Positions 1-8,668 of a stretch of 58,724 nt of DNA are shown here, in pieces. Under the pieces are notes generated by a model. It saw only the letters and a list, made by a program, of their open reading frames with translations, did no database searches and had not been told where the DNA came from. The first letter of the stretch is position 1. Each line of letters starts with the position of its first letter. Source of the stretch: Sphingobacteriia bacterium (lineage in GTDB: Bacteria > Bacteroidota > Bacteroidia > Chitinophagales > Chitinophagaceae); NCBI GenBank assembly GCA_017304675.1, contig JAFKLS010000022.1, positions 1-58,724 of the forward strand, in the 5' to 3' direction. Position numbers and translations under genes: made by a program.

Positions 1-3000
1 TGATATTTCCTGTTTGTACTTGCGGGCTTGGCAATTTACCATAATCAACAGCTCCCAACTGATTGTTCACCGCTTTGTTATACATACGCTTTGCCACCGC
101 ATCGCCTAAACTCTTACTCTCCAATCCACCACTACCGCCTCCATTAACAATACCATTAGCATTGCATACGCCAATAGTGAGATAGAAGTATGCAGTTCCG
201 CAATTAGGATTATTGCTTACTTTATAAGTGATAATTGCAGTACCAGAGCCGGTACCTTTTAATGAACCATTTATGCTATCTATTTTACCCAACGTTGTAT
301 CGTTAATATACCATTTACCACCAGGCGTTGAAATAGAAAGTTTAAGTGTAGAATCAACACACAAATAAGGTTTATTACTGCTAATTGTTCCTAATGGTGC
401 AGGATTGATAATGGAATCAACCAATGTTTTTGAACATCCGATAGAATCGGTAACAACAACGGAATAATTACCTGCTGCAAGGAATTGCCTGTCTTTAGTG
501 GTTGTTCCGTCATTCCATAAATAACTAACGGCACCTTTATTTCCTGTTACACTTAACGTTATTTGGCCATCATTATAATTATTACAGGAAATATTGTTTT
601 TGTTTTTGCTGGCATTTAATGTACAAATAATATATCCTGCATCAATAGTGGGATTGTCTTTATTTAAACCGGTAGATAAAGCATCAATATGTACCAATTC
701 ACTGTATCCTGTTGTTCTGTTTGCATCTGAATTACCATCTACTTTATCTGTTTGATCTGCTTTGGTAAACACCATTCCCGGTATTGACGGGAATTTCACA
801 TAATAATCTCCCGTAGGCAAATTTGTAAATGTGTAATAACCGGGTCTTCCGTTAAAATCGTTAGCAGTAAAAGTTGAATCAAGCAATACCTGATCAGATC
901 CGCCAACAACATTAGAAGGCCCTGGCTTATATAGATAAATTTTCAAACCATTAATACCGGCTGCTACTGCTTCATCCTGCAAACCATTTGCATTAGAATC
1001 TACCCATGCATAATTTCCTAAAGAACCTAATGGGCTGATACAATCTGTTACCATTCCTACTTTATTTGGTGTAGCCGGTAATAATTGTGCAGCGTTATCT
1101 GTTCTGCGTAACTGATAAGTATATGAATTATACATTACAATATTAGAGGGCACTCCTACCGGTAAAATCATAGGCCAGGTATACACAAGGCTGTCTAAAG
1201 GCGCCAAGGTTGCTGAACGTGTTATTTTAATAGCTTTTACAGAAGTAATATCTGCAGGCGGTATTTTACTCCAGTTGGCAGTTTTACAACCTGCGGGATT
1301 AGATGCCGGGTTAAATTCAGGCATGCAAGGATTAGATACTGTATCGTAATAAACAGTAGAAGAAGGATCGTTGAAAGAAATAGGTGCAGATAAATTGGCA
1401 AAGTATTGAGATCCCCTGGAGTCTCCGATATAAGGGAATACATCAATCAAAGTAATACTATTACCCCCTACATTACCTGTATTCTTTAATACTGCCTTGT
1501 ATTGTATTTTACCCTGCGGTGTAGCATGTGCATTCTCCGGGTAATAAACAAAATGAGAAGTATCGCAACCTGTTTGCCCTAATTTAGAAGTATAGGCAGC
1601 AGCGCTTACTACCGTAATAGAAGGACTATTCGTGTTAGGGTTACCTGCATTAATATATGAGTTAGTACTTGCCAATGTTGCTTTATTTGTAATGGTTGAT
1701 GGCGCTGTGCCATCTGCAATCATTACACTGAATTTTACGAATACCTGGCTTCCGGAATCAACAGGATCTAATTTAAAGGTGAGTGTTTGGCCAGATACCA
1801 CAACATTAGATGCCGGCATAGGTGCATAAGTGCCACTGCTGTTTAACTTAAATTGTGCACTACCCGGAATAAAGGTTAAACGAGAATCTAACACATCTGT
1901 CCAAGTTACATTTTGAGCTGTACCGATACCCAGTTGTTTCGCAGATATTTCATAATCTACCTGTTGCGCAGGGCCAAAAGATGTACCGTTTGCAGCAGAC
2001 TTGCTGAGGCTCGAAAATACCGGAGCCTGGCCTACAATTTTTGAATTGCCGCAAGAAGGGTTGGCAGTAAGAGCATTAGCGCCATTAGCCTGTGCTGCCA
2101 AAGTATAGCAATTGTTTATTTGTGTACCTGCACTGGTTACTGAGCAGGAGCCGGGGTTATTACTTCCCTGAACAATAGTACCACCACCGTTTGCACCCTG
2201 AGTTGCTGTTCTGATAGTACCTGTGTAAGTAAGATCTTGTGAAAAATAAGGCCCTATAGCATCTGCACCTGGCTGCACTCTTATTTTAACCCTGGTAATA
2301 TATTGTCCTGCACTTAGAGTTACAGGATAAGAAGAAGCAAGACTTGTATTGTTGAAAGGCGATCCGCTTACAGGAACAAAAACACCCGGATTCGTATTCA
2401 ATTCATAATATTCGTATACCAACAAATCCGGTGTTGAAGCGCCGGGAACAGGATTACTTACTTTCTTGGCATAAACAGCCGTTACATCTATGTTAGGATC
2501 GATATTTGAAATTACTTCCACATAATCTAGGTTGGTATTTCCCGAATTGGTCCAGCCGGTTTTAAAATTAGCAGAACTTCCTGCCATTACCGTTCCCGGG
2601 CACAGACCAGGAATATTACTTGTTACGCCAGATCCGCTGTTATTAATGGTACTCTTATTAGAAATCAAATGGCCGCTGGCACAAGCTCTAATAGCCGGAG
2701 CATCAGCCAGGCTGGCTGTTCCGCTAACAAATGGCATTACCGGTATCTTACCTATTAAAGTAGCACAATTATTAAATGAAGAAGTGGTATCATATGTTGG
2801 AGAAGTGTATTTAACAGTAATACTGGCTGAGCCGGAACCTGTTAAGGCAGTAGAGCCAAAGTTCCATGTAACAATGGTTCCCACTCCGGCAACTACTGTT
2901 GCAGTTGGTGCAATGCTTCCAAATTTTGTAGCACCCACAAAAACCACTCCCACAGGCAACGTATCTACAATAGATGCATTATAAAAATTAAGATTGCCTT

Positions 3001-3667
3001 CCGAACCACCTGAATTAGAATAAGCAATATCGTAGGTAAAAGGCCCATCTACAGTAGGATTGGTAGCATAGCTATGGGCTGTTTTTGTTAAGGCAATACT
3101 ATTAGATGCCTGGGCTACAATATCGGTAGTATCAGAAACAGGAGATTTTGTAGCATTGGTAGCAGCAATGGTGGTAATAATGTTGGGATTATATCCGTTA
3201 GGTGTAGAACCATTGGTATAATACATAGATATCTGCATTTGCCCGGTACTACCTGCCGGTAAAGGATTAATGCAGGTAGCAGTAATAACCCCGTTACTGT
3301 TGGTAACAGAACTAATCTGGCTACGATCGTAAGCAATAGAAGTACTTCCACTGGCCACATTCAGATTAGGAGGCAATTGCACTTTAATCACTACATTATT
3401 CCCATTCTGTGTTAAAGACGACACGCTGTAATCAATAACAAAAATGAAATTCTTACCTGTTTTAATTGAATCGAGCTTCAGATTGCCATCAGAAGTAGGT
3501 TCGGTAGTAACCAAAAGGTCTACCTGAGCATGTACTTTGGATGTAACAGAAAAGGAAACGAGGAAGAAAATAAGTAAAAACTTTACAAAAAAACTGCTTT
3601 TTACAACAAGCGTTCTCAAGAGTTTATACGTTGACACACAAGCACTTAAAACATTTTGGTTTTCCAT
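1..3667 (-). CDS. Giant secreted surface protein with DUF11-like, SdrD_B and SprB repeats (3' end outside window)
   Basis: An open frame runs from an ATG at 3667 to the left edge with no stop, giving at least 1222 residues; the C-terminus is outside the window. A signal peptide is visible (hydrophobic stretch around residues 26-45 ending near VHAQ). Most of the protein is Thr/Ser/Asn-rich beta-sandwich repeat of the DUF11/conserved-repeat type, for example the segment with IALTKTAHSYATN. Residues about 878-1009 match an SdrD B-like domain (GNYAWVDSNANGLQDE), and about 1012-1091 match an SprB repeat (CNNYNDGQ, SYLWNDG, GNYSVVVTDSIGC). SprB repeats are known from Bacteroidota gliding adhesins exported by T9SS, so a surface adhesin role and a C-terminal T9SS signal beyond the edge are inferred. 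The frame was translated by eye. Confidence 0.8.
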   Translation of the reverse strand, partial: MENQNVLSACVSTYKLLRTLVVKSSFFVKFLLIFFLVSFSVTSKVHAQVDLLVTTEPTSDGNLKLDSIKTGKNFIFVIDYSVSSLTQNGNNVVIKVQLPPNLNVASGSTSIAYDRSQISSVTNSNGVITATCINPLPAGSTGQMQISMYYTNGSTPNGYNPNIITTIAATNATKSPVSDTTDIVAQASNSIALTKTAHSYATNPTVDGPFTYDIAYSNSGGSEGNLNFYNASIVDTLPVGVVFVGATKFGSIAPTATVVAGVGTIVTWNFGSTALTGSGSASITVKYTSPTYDTTSSFNNCATLIGKIPVMPFVSGTASLADAPAIRACASGHLISNKSTINNSGSGVTSNIPGLCPGTVMAGSSANFKTGWTNSGNTNLDYVEVISNIDPNIDVTAVYAKKVSNPVPGASTPDLLVYEYYELNTNPGVFVPVSGSPFNNTSLASSYPVTLSAGQYITRVKIRVQPGADAIGPYFSQDLTYTGTIRTATQGANGGGTIVQGSNNPGSCSVTSAGTQINNCYTLAAQANGANALTANPSCGNSKIVGQAPVFSSLSKSAANGTSFGPAQQVDYEISAKQLGIGTAQNVTWTDVLDSRLTFIPGSAQFKLNSSGTYAPMPASNVVVSGQTLTFKLDPVDSGSQVFVKFSVMIADGTAPSTITNKATLASTNSYINAGNPNTNSPSITVVSAAAYTSKLGQTGCDTSHFVYYPENAHATPQGKIQYKAVLKNTGNVGGNSITLIDVFPYIGDSRGSQYFANLSAPISFNDPSSTVYYDTVSNPCMPEFNPASNPAGCKTANWSKIPPADITSVKAIKITRSATLAPLDSLVYTWPMILPVGVPSNIVMYNSYTYQLRRTDNAAQLLPATPNKVGMVTDCISPLGSLGNYAWVDSNANGLQDEAVAAGINGLKIYLYKPGPSNVVGGSDQVLLDSTFTANDFNGRPGYYTFTNLPTGDYYVKFPSIPGMVFTKADQTDKVDGNSDANRTTGYSELVHIDALSTGLNKDNPTIDAGYIICTLNASKNKNNISCNNYNDGQITLSVTGNKGAVSYLWNDGTTTKDRQFLAAGNYSVVVTDSIGCSKTLVDSIINPAPLGTISSNKPYLCVDSTLKLSISTPGGKWYINDTTLGKIDSINGSLKGTGSGTAIITYKVSNNPNCGTAYFYLTIGVCNANGIVNGGGSGGLESKSLGDAVAKRMYNKAVNNQLGAVDYGKLPSPQVQTGNI

Positions 3668-3909
3668 GATTTGTGATATTAGATCTTAGAATTTTGAATT
3701 ATTTTGTAACAAATAACACTACAAAGTAACAGGAAAATAGCTAAAAACCAAAGATTTTGTTAAGAAGAGGGTAAAAACACCCGATTTTGCGAGTAGTTGG
3801 TTTACGATAAGTATCATATTTTACATGATATACAAACAGTGATATACTCTTTAAAAAATTAGCGGTACAACTACATATATTCATGGAAGTGAGTAAGAAG
3901 TTTTTCCTG

Positions 3910-3917
3910 CATCTTTG
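3910..3917 (+). promoter_or_regulatory. Possible -7 box of the SMR exporter gene
   Basis: CATCTTTG differs by one base from the Bacteroidota -7 consensus TAnnTTTG. It lies only 4 nt before the ATG at 3922, so transcription from it would give an almost leaderless mRNA. No convincing -33 element is seen. The rest of 3668-3921, between the divergent surface-protein gene and this one, shows no gene and no recognisable guanidine riboswitch. Confidence 0.25.
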
Positions 3918-3921
3918 AAAA

Positions 3922-4251
3922 ATGATGAACTGGATACTATTAATTGTAGCGGGCCTTTTTGAAACAGGCTTCGCAACCTGCCTGGGAAAAGCCAAAGAAA
4001 CCAGTGGAACAATAGCTGCCTGGTGGATTACAGGTTTCTTTGTTTGCTTGTCTGTGAGCATGCTATTGCTGTATAAAGCCACTCAAACCCTCCCTATTGG
4101 TACAGCGTATGCAGTATGGACGGGTATTGGAGCCGTAGGTACAGTTGTAGTGGGGATTCTTTTCTTTAAAGAACCGGCAGATTTATGGAGGCTATTTTTC
4201 ATCATCACTTTAATTGGCTCTATTATTGGCTTAAAAGCAGTATCACATTAA
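3922..4251 (+). CDS. sugE: SMR-family guanidinium/quaternary-ammonium exporter (Gdx/SugE type)
   Basis: The 109-residue protein has four hydrophobic helices, the normal size for the small multidrug resistance family. The essential membrane Glu is at position 14 in AGLFETGFATCLGKAK, and the helix-3 motif TLPIGTAYAVWTGIGAVGT is the form typical of the SugE/Gdx branch rather than EmrE. Characterised Gdx proteins exchange guanidinium for protons across the inner membrane as antiparallel dimers; substrate here is inferred from the motif only. ATG codons at 3922 and 3925 are both possible starts. The gene stands alone, divergent from the giant surface protein. Confidence 0.9.
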   Translation: MMNWILLIVAGLFETGFATCLGKAKETSGTIAAWWITGFFVCLSVSMLLLYKATQTLPIGTAYAVWTGIGAVGTVVVGILFFKEPADLWRLFFIITLIGSIIGLKAVSH

Positions 4252-4454
4252 GTAAGGCTTATTTTTTTAGGATACAGCTACTCTTAACTGTATTCAAAAA
4301 AAGAAAATAGAAATTGAATAGGGTATCCAGGTATATGAAACTTCAGGCTGCAAGAGTTTTGCATGTTTGAAACGTCCATCTATAGATGACCTATCATTTA
4401 AAAGCAACGGCAAATTAGCTTTACGAGCGGAAGCTGATTAGAACAAGTGCCAAT

Positions 4455-4462
4455 TATTTTTG
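4455..4462 (+). promoter_or_regulatory. Candidate -7 promoter box for the 4476 gene
   Basis: TATTTTTG matches the Bacteroidota -7 consensus TAnnTTTG exactly. It lies 13 nt upstream of the ATG at 4476, implying a short leader. No clear -33 motif is visible. The stretch 4252-4454 contains no gene that I can see. Confidence 0.4.
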
Positions 4463-4475
4463 CAAAAAAATAAGC

Positions 4476-4991
4476 ATGAAACAATTGGCAGTTTTTTTTC
4501 TTTCACTGTTACTCTATACTGCAACAGCTCAAACTAAAAATACTTCTGCAAAACTACCTGACGAATTACTGAATTTTTTTATTGGCAACTGGTCTGGCGA
4601 AGGAGCATTTTATAACGGTAAGAAAATAGCAGCCGACCTTTCGTTCAGGCTTACATTAGATAGCAGCTGGATCATTTATGATCATACAGATAAGCAACCC
4701 AGCAGATATAAATCTACTTCCATGTGGAGTATTGATGCTAAAAGCGGAGAGTTCACAGCCTATATGTTCGATAACTCTTTCGGGCATAGAAAATTTATCA
4801 GTGATGGATGGAAGGATGGAAAATTAATTTTAACGTCGATCGATTATGCACAAACAAGAGGCGTATTGTTTCAACACCTGATTTATGAAAAACAGTCTGA
4901 CACTTCTTTTAAAATGACTTACGAAACAAGTAAAGATGGTCTTGTTTGGAGACTTGGAGATTACTTGCTTTTTACTAAAAGAAATCAGTGA
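4476..4991 (+). CDS. Secreted small beta-barrel protein, DUF1579/lipocalin-like
   Basis: A 171-residue protein with an N-terminal signal peptide (MKQLAVFFLSLLLYTATAQ). The mature part begins with LLNFFIGNWSGEGAFYNGKK, the opening strand pattern of DUF1579-like and related lipocalin-type barrels (FxGxWxGEG). The remainder alternates short beta strands rich in Trp, Tyr and Ser. No catalytic residues are recognisable, and a small-molecule binding role is only a guess. Its stop codon (4989-4991) interlocks with that of the convergent lyase gene, whose stop is at 4985-4987, leaving no room for a terminator between the two. Confidence 0.65.
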   Translation: MKQLAVFFLSLLLYTATAQTKNTSAKLPDELLNFFIGNWSGEGAFYNGKKIAADLSFRLTLDSSWIIYDHTDKQPSRYKSTSMWSIDAKSGEFTAYMFDNSFGHRKFISDGWKDGKLILTSIDYAQTRGVLFQHLIYEKQSDTSFKMTYETSKDGLVWRLGDYLLFTKRNQ

Positions 4992-7102
4992 GCATTTTGC
5001 ATCAATACAGATTGTCCTTTGTTCTCTCCATCCGGTAAAGTTATACGGTTAATTTTTTGTTCACTTCCGTTATGTATTGTTATCTGCACCTCGGTTTGTT
5101 TTTGTGAGGGGTCGGCTACCCATATTTCCGGGTTACGGCTATGAATATTTTTCATCATCAACACACATGGTTTGTCTACCGTTATTTTTATCTGCCCATA
5201 ACTAAGCATTCCCTGCTCATAAAAACAAGCCTGCAATATGTTGAGAGATTGATGCGCTACAGCCTGCACTGCATTGTTGTTATCAATCACTTTAATATCA
5301 TTAGCAGGATAAGAACGCATTTCATTCAAAGAAATACCAGGCAATACACAATATGCATAACTTGTATTTACCGGTTTTGCACCGTGATCTATAAAAAGTT
5401 TAAATACGTTTCCCTGTAATTCTTTTGCAGAATAAGTATCGTTTATTTTTTTCCAGCTTCCTTTTTGTACTGCAGTACTTACGAAAGCTGTACCGGCCTG
5501 CAAGAAACAATACCCAATACTGTCGTGCCAAACCCATGATGGCGCCGTTAGCACCTCTGTTTCATTCGCTTTTCTTTCCTTGCCTCCAACCTTAACACTT
5601 ACACCTCCTCTCAGCCAACACTGATTTAATGTTGTTAGAACATTTTCATTCTCTGTGCAGGCAATGCCTGCACCAAGGCATACGATTTCTTTATCAAAAA
5701 AGAACCAGGTTTTTTTGGCAAACACATGATCGTATTGCATATCATAAACAGAACAACCATATACGCCATCGCTTACACCGCCTACAAATTCAGTGCTGCC
5801 CGGTTCACCCCATTGCTCTGTTGCAGGCTGATCATTTTTAAAATTCCTGCATGTAATTCCGGGTATTTTATTCCATTCCCATACAGGCATTATATTATAA
5901 TATTCATCTCCTGCACGTTGAATATTGGTAGACCCATCAGGCAAAAATTTGCCATACAGGTTTTCTTTATTTCCTGTTTCAGTTCTTTTCGTTCTAACAG
6001 AAACAGTTCTTACATTAAATGTATATTCCTTTCTTAAATGCAATGTATAATCTGCTTTATAAAAATATTTGTGATAAGGCTTTATAGCATAATCAGGCGT
6101 TTGTATTCCCTGTATTCTTGCAATCGCTTCACTAATCTCAAGTGTATCTGCCGGGTTCACTTTTTTTGCAAGTACAAGAGGTGTATTTGCATTGTCTGAA
6201 TAGCCGGCCTGTATGTTTGTTCTTTTATCTAAAACATTAGGCCTTGATATTCCTCTTCCTTCTACATTAAAATCAATATAATGCCCCCTGATGGTTTTTA
6301 AATATGTTTTTGTAAGATAGGTTTGCAGTATATTTATTTTTTCTGCCTGCAGTGCAAAACCTGTATTCAACAGCCATGAAGCCACTTTGTATTCTCCCAT
6401 CAGGAATACTGCACCGTAACTGGACAATTGCAGCTGGCGACCATGCTGTAAATAAGAATAATCGTATTGTAAACCTTCTTTTGTAGTAAAGCTAATCGGC
6501 TCAAAAGCCTGCTGTACCGCAGAATCCATTAAAGCACTATTTTTAGTGGCACAGGCCCGGTATAAGTAATGAATAGCAATATCTAACTTATTGGCACCGG
6601 TTTGTACATAGGGATTACCTTTTTTCATTGAAGCAATCAACGAGTCTTTTAATGATACAGGATAAACAGTTTTAGTTTCTTCCAGCAACAATAAGATTTC
6701 CCCCATGGTTTGAGGTGTTGCGATTTCGTTGTGCCACCAGTTTTTGCTTTTAGGCGACACGCTAAGCCAGAAACGTAGCCCTGAAAGAATATTTTCTTTT
6801 AAGCAACAATCCTGCACGAGATTGAGATGAAGACAATAATTTTTTATTCTTTGCAAATGCCTGATAGGCTCCCAGGCCGTAATTGCTGAGTCAGTATAAC
6901 GAATATCGCTCCAACTGCCATTAGCCTGCTGTTGCTTTTGAATGACTCCAATATTATTCTCAACTTGTTTTGCCTGATGCAACAGGCCATTAACAATATT
7001 TTTTCTAATCACATCAAATTCATCTTGTGCCGTCGTAGCGATAGGTAACAGTAAAATGATCATTATGCAATTGATCCATTTCAAAAACCTTTTCATATAC
7101 AT
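4985..7102 (-). CDS. Polysaccharide lyase family 8, chondroitin AC lyase-like
   Basis: The 705-residue exported protein (signal peptide ending near PIATTAQ) has the two-part PL8 layout: an N-terminal alpha/alpha toroid and C-terminal beta sandwiches. It closely resembles what I recall of Pedobacter heparinus chondroitinase AC, including NWWHNEIATPQ (residues 121-131), TGANKLDIAIHY, YDYSYLQHGRQLQLSSYG and GGVSDGVYG. Expected catalytic residues are present: Asn171, His220, Tyr229, Arg283, Arg287 and a Glu near 375. Such enzymes cleave the hexosaminyl-1,4-glucuronic acid bond by beta-elimination, giving unsaturated disaccharides. It is the last gene of the degradative block, 17 nt after a sulfatase. 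The GH88 and sulfatases of the locus fit a chondroitin-type substrate; hyaluronan or another uronate polymer is also possible. Confidence 0.9.
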   Translation of the reverse strand: MYMKRFLKWINCIMIILLLPIATTAQDEFDVIRKNIVNGLLHQAKQVENNIGVIQKQQQANGSWSDIRYTDSAITAWEPIRHLQRIKNYCLHLNLVQDCCLKENILSGLRFWLSVSPKSKNWWHNEIATPQTMGEILLLLEETKTVYPVSLKDSLIASMKKGNPYVQTGANKLDIAIHYLYRACATKNSALMDSAVQQAFEPISFTTKEGLQYDYSYLQHGRQLQLSSYGAVFLMGEYKVASWLLNTGFALQAEKINILQTYLTKTYLKTIRGHYIDFNVEGRGISRPNVLDKRTNIQAGYSDNANTPLVLAKKVNPADTLEISEAIARIQGIQTPDYAIKPYHKYFYKADYTLHLRKEYTFNVRTVSVRTKRTETGNKENLYGKFLPDGSTNIQRAGDEYYNIMPVWEWNKIPGITCRNFKNDQPATEQWGEPGSTEFVGGVSDGVYGCSVYDMQYDHVFAKKTWFFFDKEIVCLGAGIACTENENVLTTLNQCWLRGGVSVKVGGKERKANETEVLTAPSWVWHDSIGYCFLQAGTAFVSTAVQKGSWKKINDTYSAKELQGNVFKLFIDHGAKPVNTSYAYCVLPGISLNEMRSYPANDIKVIDNNNAVQAVAHQSLNILQACFYEQGMLSYGQIKITVDKPCVLMMKNIHSRNPEIWVADPSQKQTEVQITIHNGSEQKINRITLPDGENKGQSVLMQNAH

Positions 7103-7119
7103 TCAGTTTACAGAGTATT

Positions 7120-8643
7120 TTATTTTTTTTGTTTGATGATCTTATCCAGTAATTCAGCAAGTTCTTTTACTTTTTCAGGATATTTCTCAGCAAGGTTATT
7201 TTGCTCGCCTATATCGTTTTTAAGATGATACAATTGCGGAACAGGGGCACAACCTGTTTCAATTCCAACCAGTTTGTTATAAGGTTCTCCCGCCGAAGGT
7301 GTAATGTATTTCCATTCCTTTTGTATAATGGCCAGTGGGCCACCCTGCTCTACTAAAATCGTTCTTCCCTGTTTTGTTTTACCCAATAAAGCATCTAAAC
7401 AATTTTCACTATCAATATCTTCCTGCTGCGCAATATCTATGTTAAGCAATGCAGCAAAAGAAGCCATCAAATCCATCTGGCACAATAAAGCATCGGATAC
7501 AAGCGGTTTAATTGTATGTGGCCATTTTGCAATGAACGGAATACGTGTACCAGCTTCGTAAGAGCTGTACTTGCCACCACGCATTGGGGCAGAGGGGTTA
7601 TGGCCGTTCGCTTTCGTCACTGCATCATCCTGGTAACCATCATCCAGAACAGGCCCGTTATCGCTGCTGAAAACAATCATCGTGTTATCAGCAATACCGG
7701 CATCTTCTACTGCCTTCATTATTTCACCTACTGTCCAATCCAATTGCAAAATTGCATCACCCCTAAACCCTAAACCACTTTTACCTTTAAATATAGTTGC
7801 CGGCATACGCGGCACATGTGGTTCCGTTACAGCCAGGTATAAAAAAAAGGGAGTTGTTTTATTACCTGCAATTACTTCTTTGGCTTTGTTGAGAAATGTA
7901 AAAGACAATTCCTCATCTGTCCAACGGGCAGTTTTGCCACCATCCATAAAACCGATACGGCCTATTCCGTTTATGATAGTGTTATCGTGCCCCTGACCCG
8001 GAGATGATTTCATTTTCAACAATTCAGGGTTTTCTTTACCAGTAGGTTCATTCCCTATTTTTTTATGATAGTTAACACGAATGGTATCGCCAGGTTCAAG
8101 AGCCACTACTTTTTCGTTCTCCAGAAAAATGGCAGGCACCCTGTCTGCAGTTGCGGGGAAAATAAATGAATAATCAAACCCCACTTCATTAGGGCCGGGT
8201 CGTACATCTGTATTCCAGTTTTTTTCTATAGTGGTTCCCAAACCCAGATGCCACTTACCTATCATTGCTGTTGTATAGCCGGCTTTTTTAAATAATGAGG
8301 GTAATGTTGTTTTATGGGTGGGAATGATCAGAGCCGCATCACCGGGCAGAATATCAGTACCGCTTTGCCTCCAGGGGTACTTACCCGTCATAATCGCAAA
8401 CCTTGATGGCGTGCAGGTTGCAGACGTTGCATGAGCATTTGTGAACCTGACACCCTGCATAGCCAGCCTGTCTATATTGGGTGTATGCAATTTGGTTGCA
8501 CCATAACAGCTTAGATCGCCATAACCAAGATCATCGGCAAGAATGAATATTATATTGGGTTTCTGTTGTGCATTTGCAGAAAGAATTGTTCCGCATAACA
8601 ACAGGAAAGTAAATCGTTTTATAAAGGCACCCTGGTTCATCAT
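7120..8643 (-). CDS. Secreted S1-family sulfatase (arylsulfatase A type)
   Basis: The 507-residue protein has a signal peptide (to about residue 26, SANAQ) followed by PNIIFILADDLGYGDLSCYG, whose Asp37/Asp38 bind the catalytic calcium. The sulfatase signature is CTPSR with Cys77, the residue converted to formylglycine. Further S1 motifs are GKYPWRQ, GKWHLG (substrate-binding Lys/His) and SSDNGP. Family S1 sulfatases hydrolyse sulfate esters on sugars. The position specificity cannot be read by eye, but the location between DUF4861 (25 nt) and PL8 (17 nt) argues for a chondroitin-type sulfated substrate. The nearby FGE at 40430-41557 could activate it. Confidence 0.92.
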   Translation of the reverse strand: MMNQGAFIKRFTFLLLCGTILSANAQQKPNIIFILADDLGYGDLSCYGATKLHTPNIDRLAMQGVRFTNAHATSATCTPSRFAIMTGKYPWRQSGTDILPGDAALIIPTHKTTLPSLFKKAGYTTAMIGKWHLGLGTTIEKNWNTDVRPGPNEVGFDYSFIFPATADRVPAIFLENEKVVALEPGDTIRVNYHKKIGNEPTGKENPELLKMKSSPGQGHDNTIINGIGRIGFMDGGKTARWTDEELSFTFLNKAKEVIAGNKTTPFFLYLAVTEPHVPRMPATIFKGKSGLGFRGDAILQLDWTVGEIMKAVEDAGIADNTMIVFSSDNGPVLDDGYQDDAVTKANGHNPSAPMRGGKYSSYEAGTRIPFIAKWPHTIKPLVSDALLCQMDLMASFAALLNIDIAQQEDIDSENCLDALLGKTKQGRTILVEQGGPLAIIQKEWKYITPSAGEPYNKLVGIETGCAPVPQLYHLKNDIGEQNNLAEKYPEKVKELAELLDKIIKQKK

Positions 8644-8668
8644 ATGTTGTTCAATATTACATTCATCA

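Noticed and set aside
2532..2984. 150-residue plus-strand open frame
   Set aside because: It is antisense to the giant surface protein, has no recognisable domain, and its composition mirrors the Thr/Asn/Gly repeats of the real frame.
3668..3921. Guanidine riboswitch upstream of the SugE-type exporter
   Set aside because: Such exporters often have one, but I could not recognise the conserved core of guanidine riboswitches in this spacer.
3741..4082. 113-residue minus-strand open frame over the SMR gene
   Set aside because: It overlaps the clear SMR exporter and its residues show no family pattern, so it is a shadow frame.
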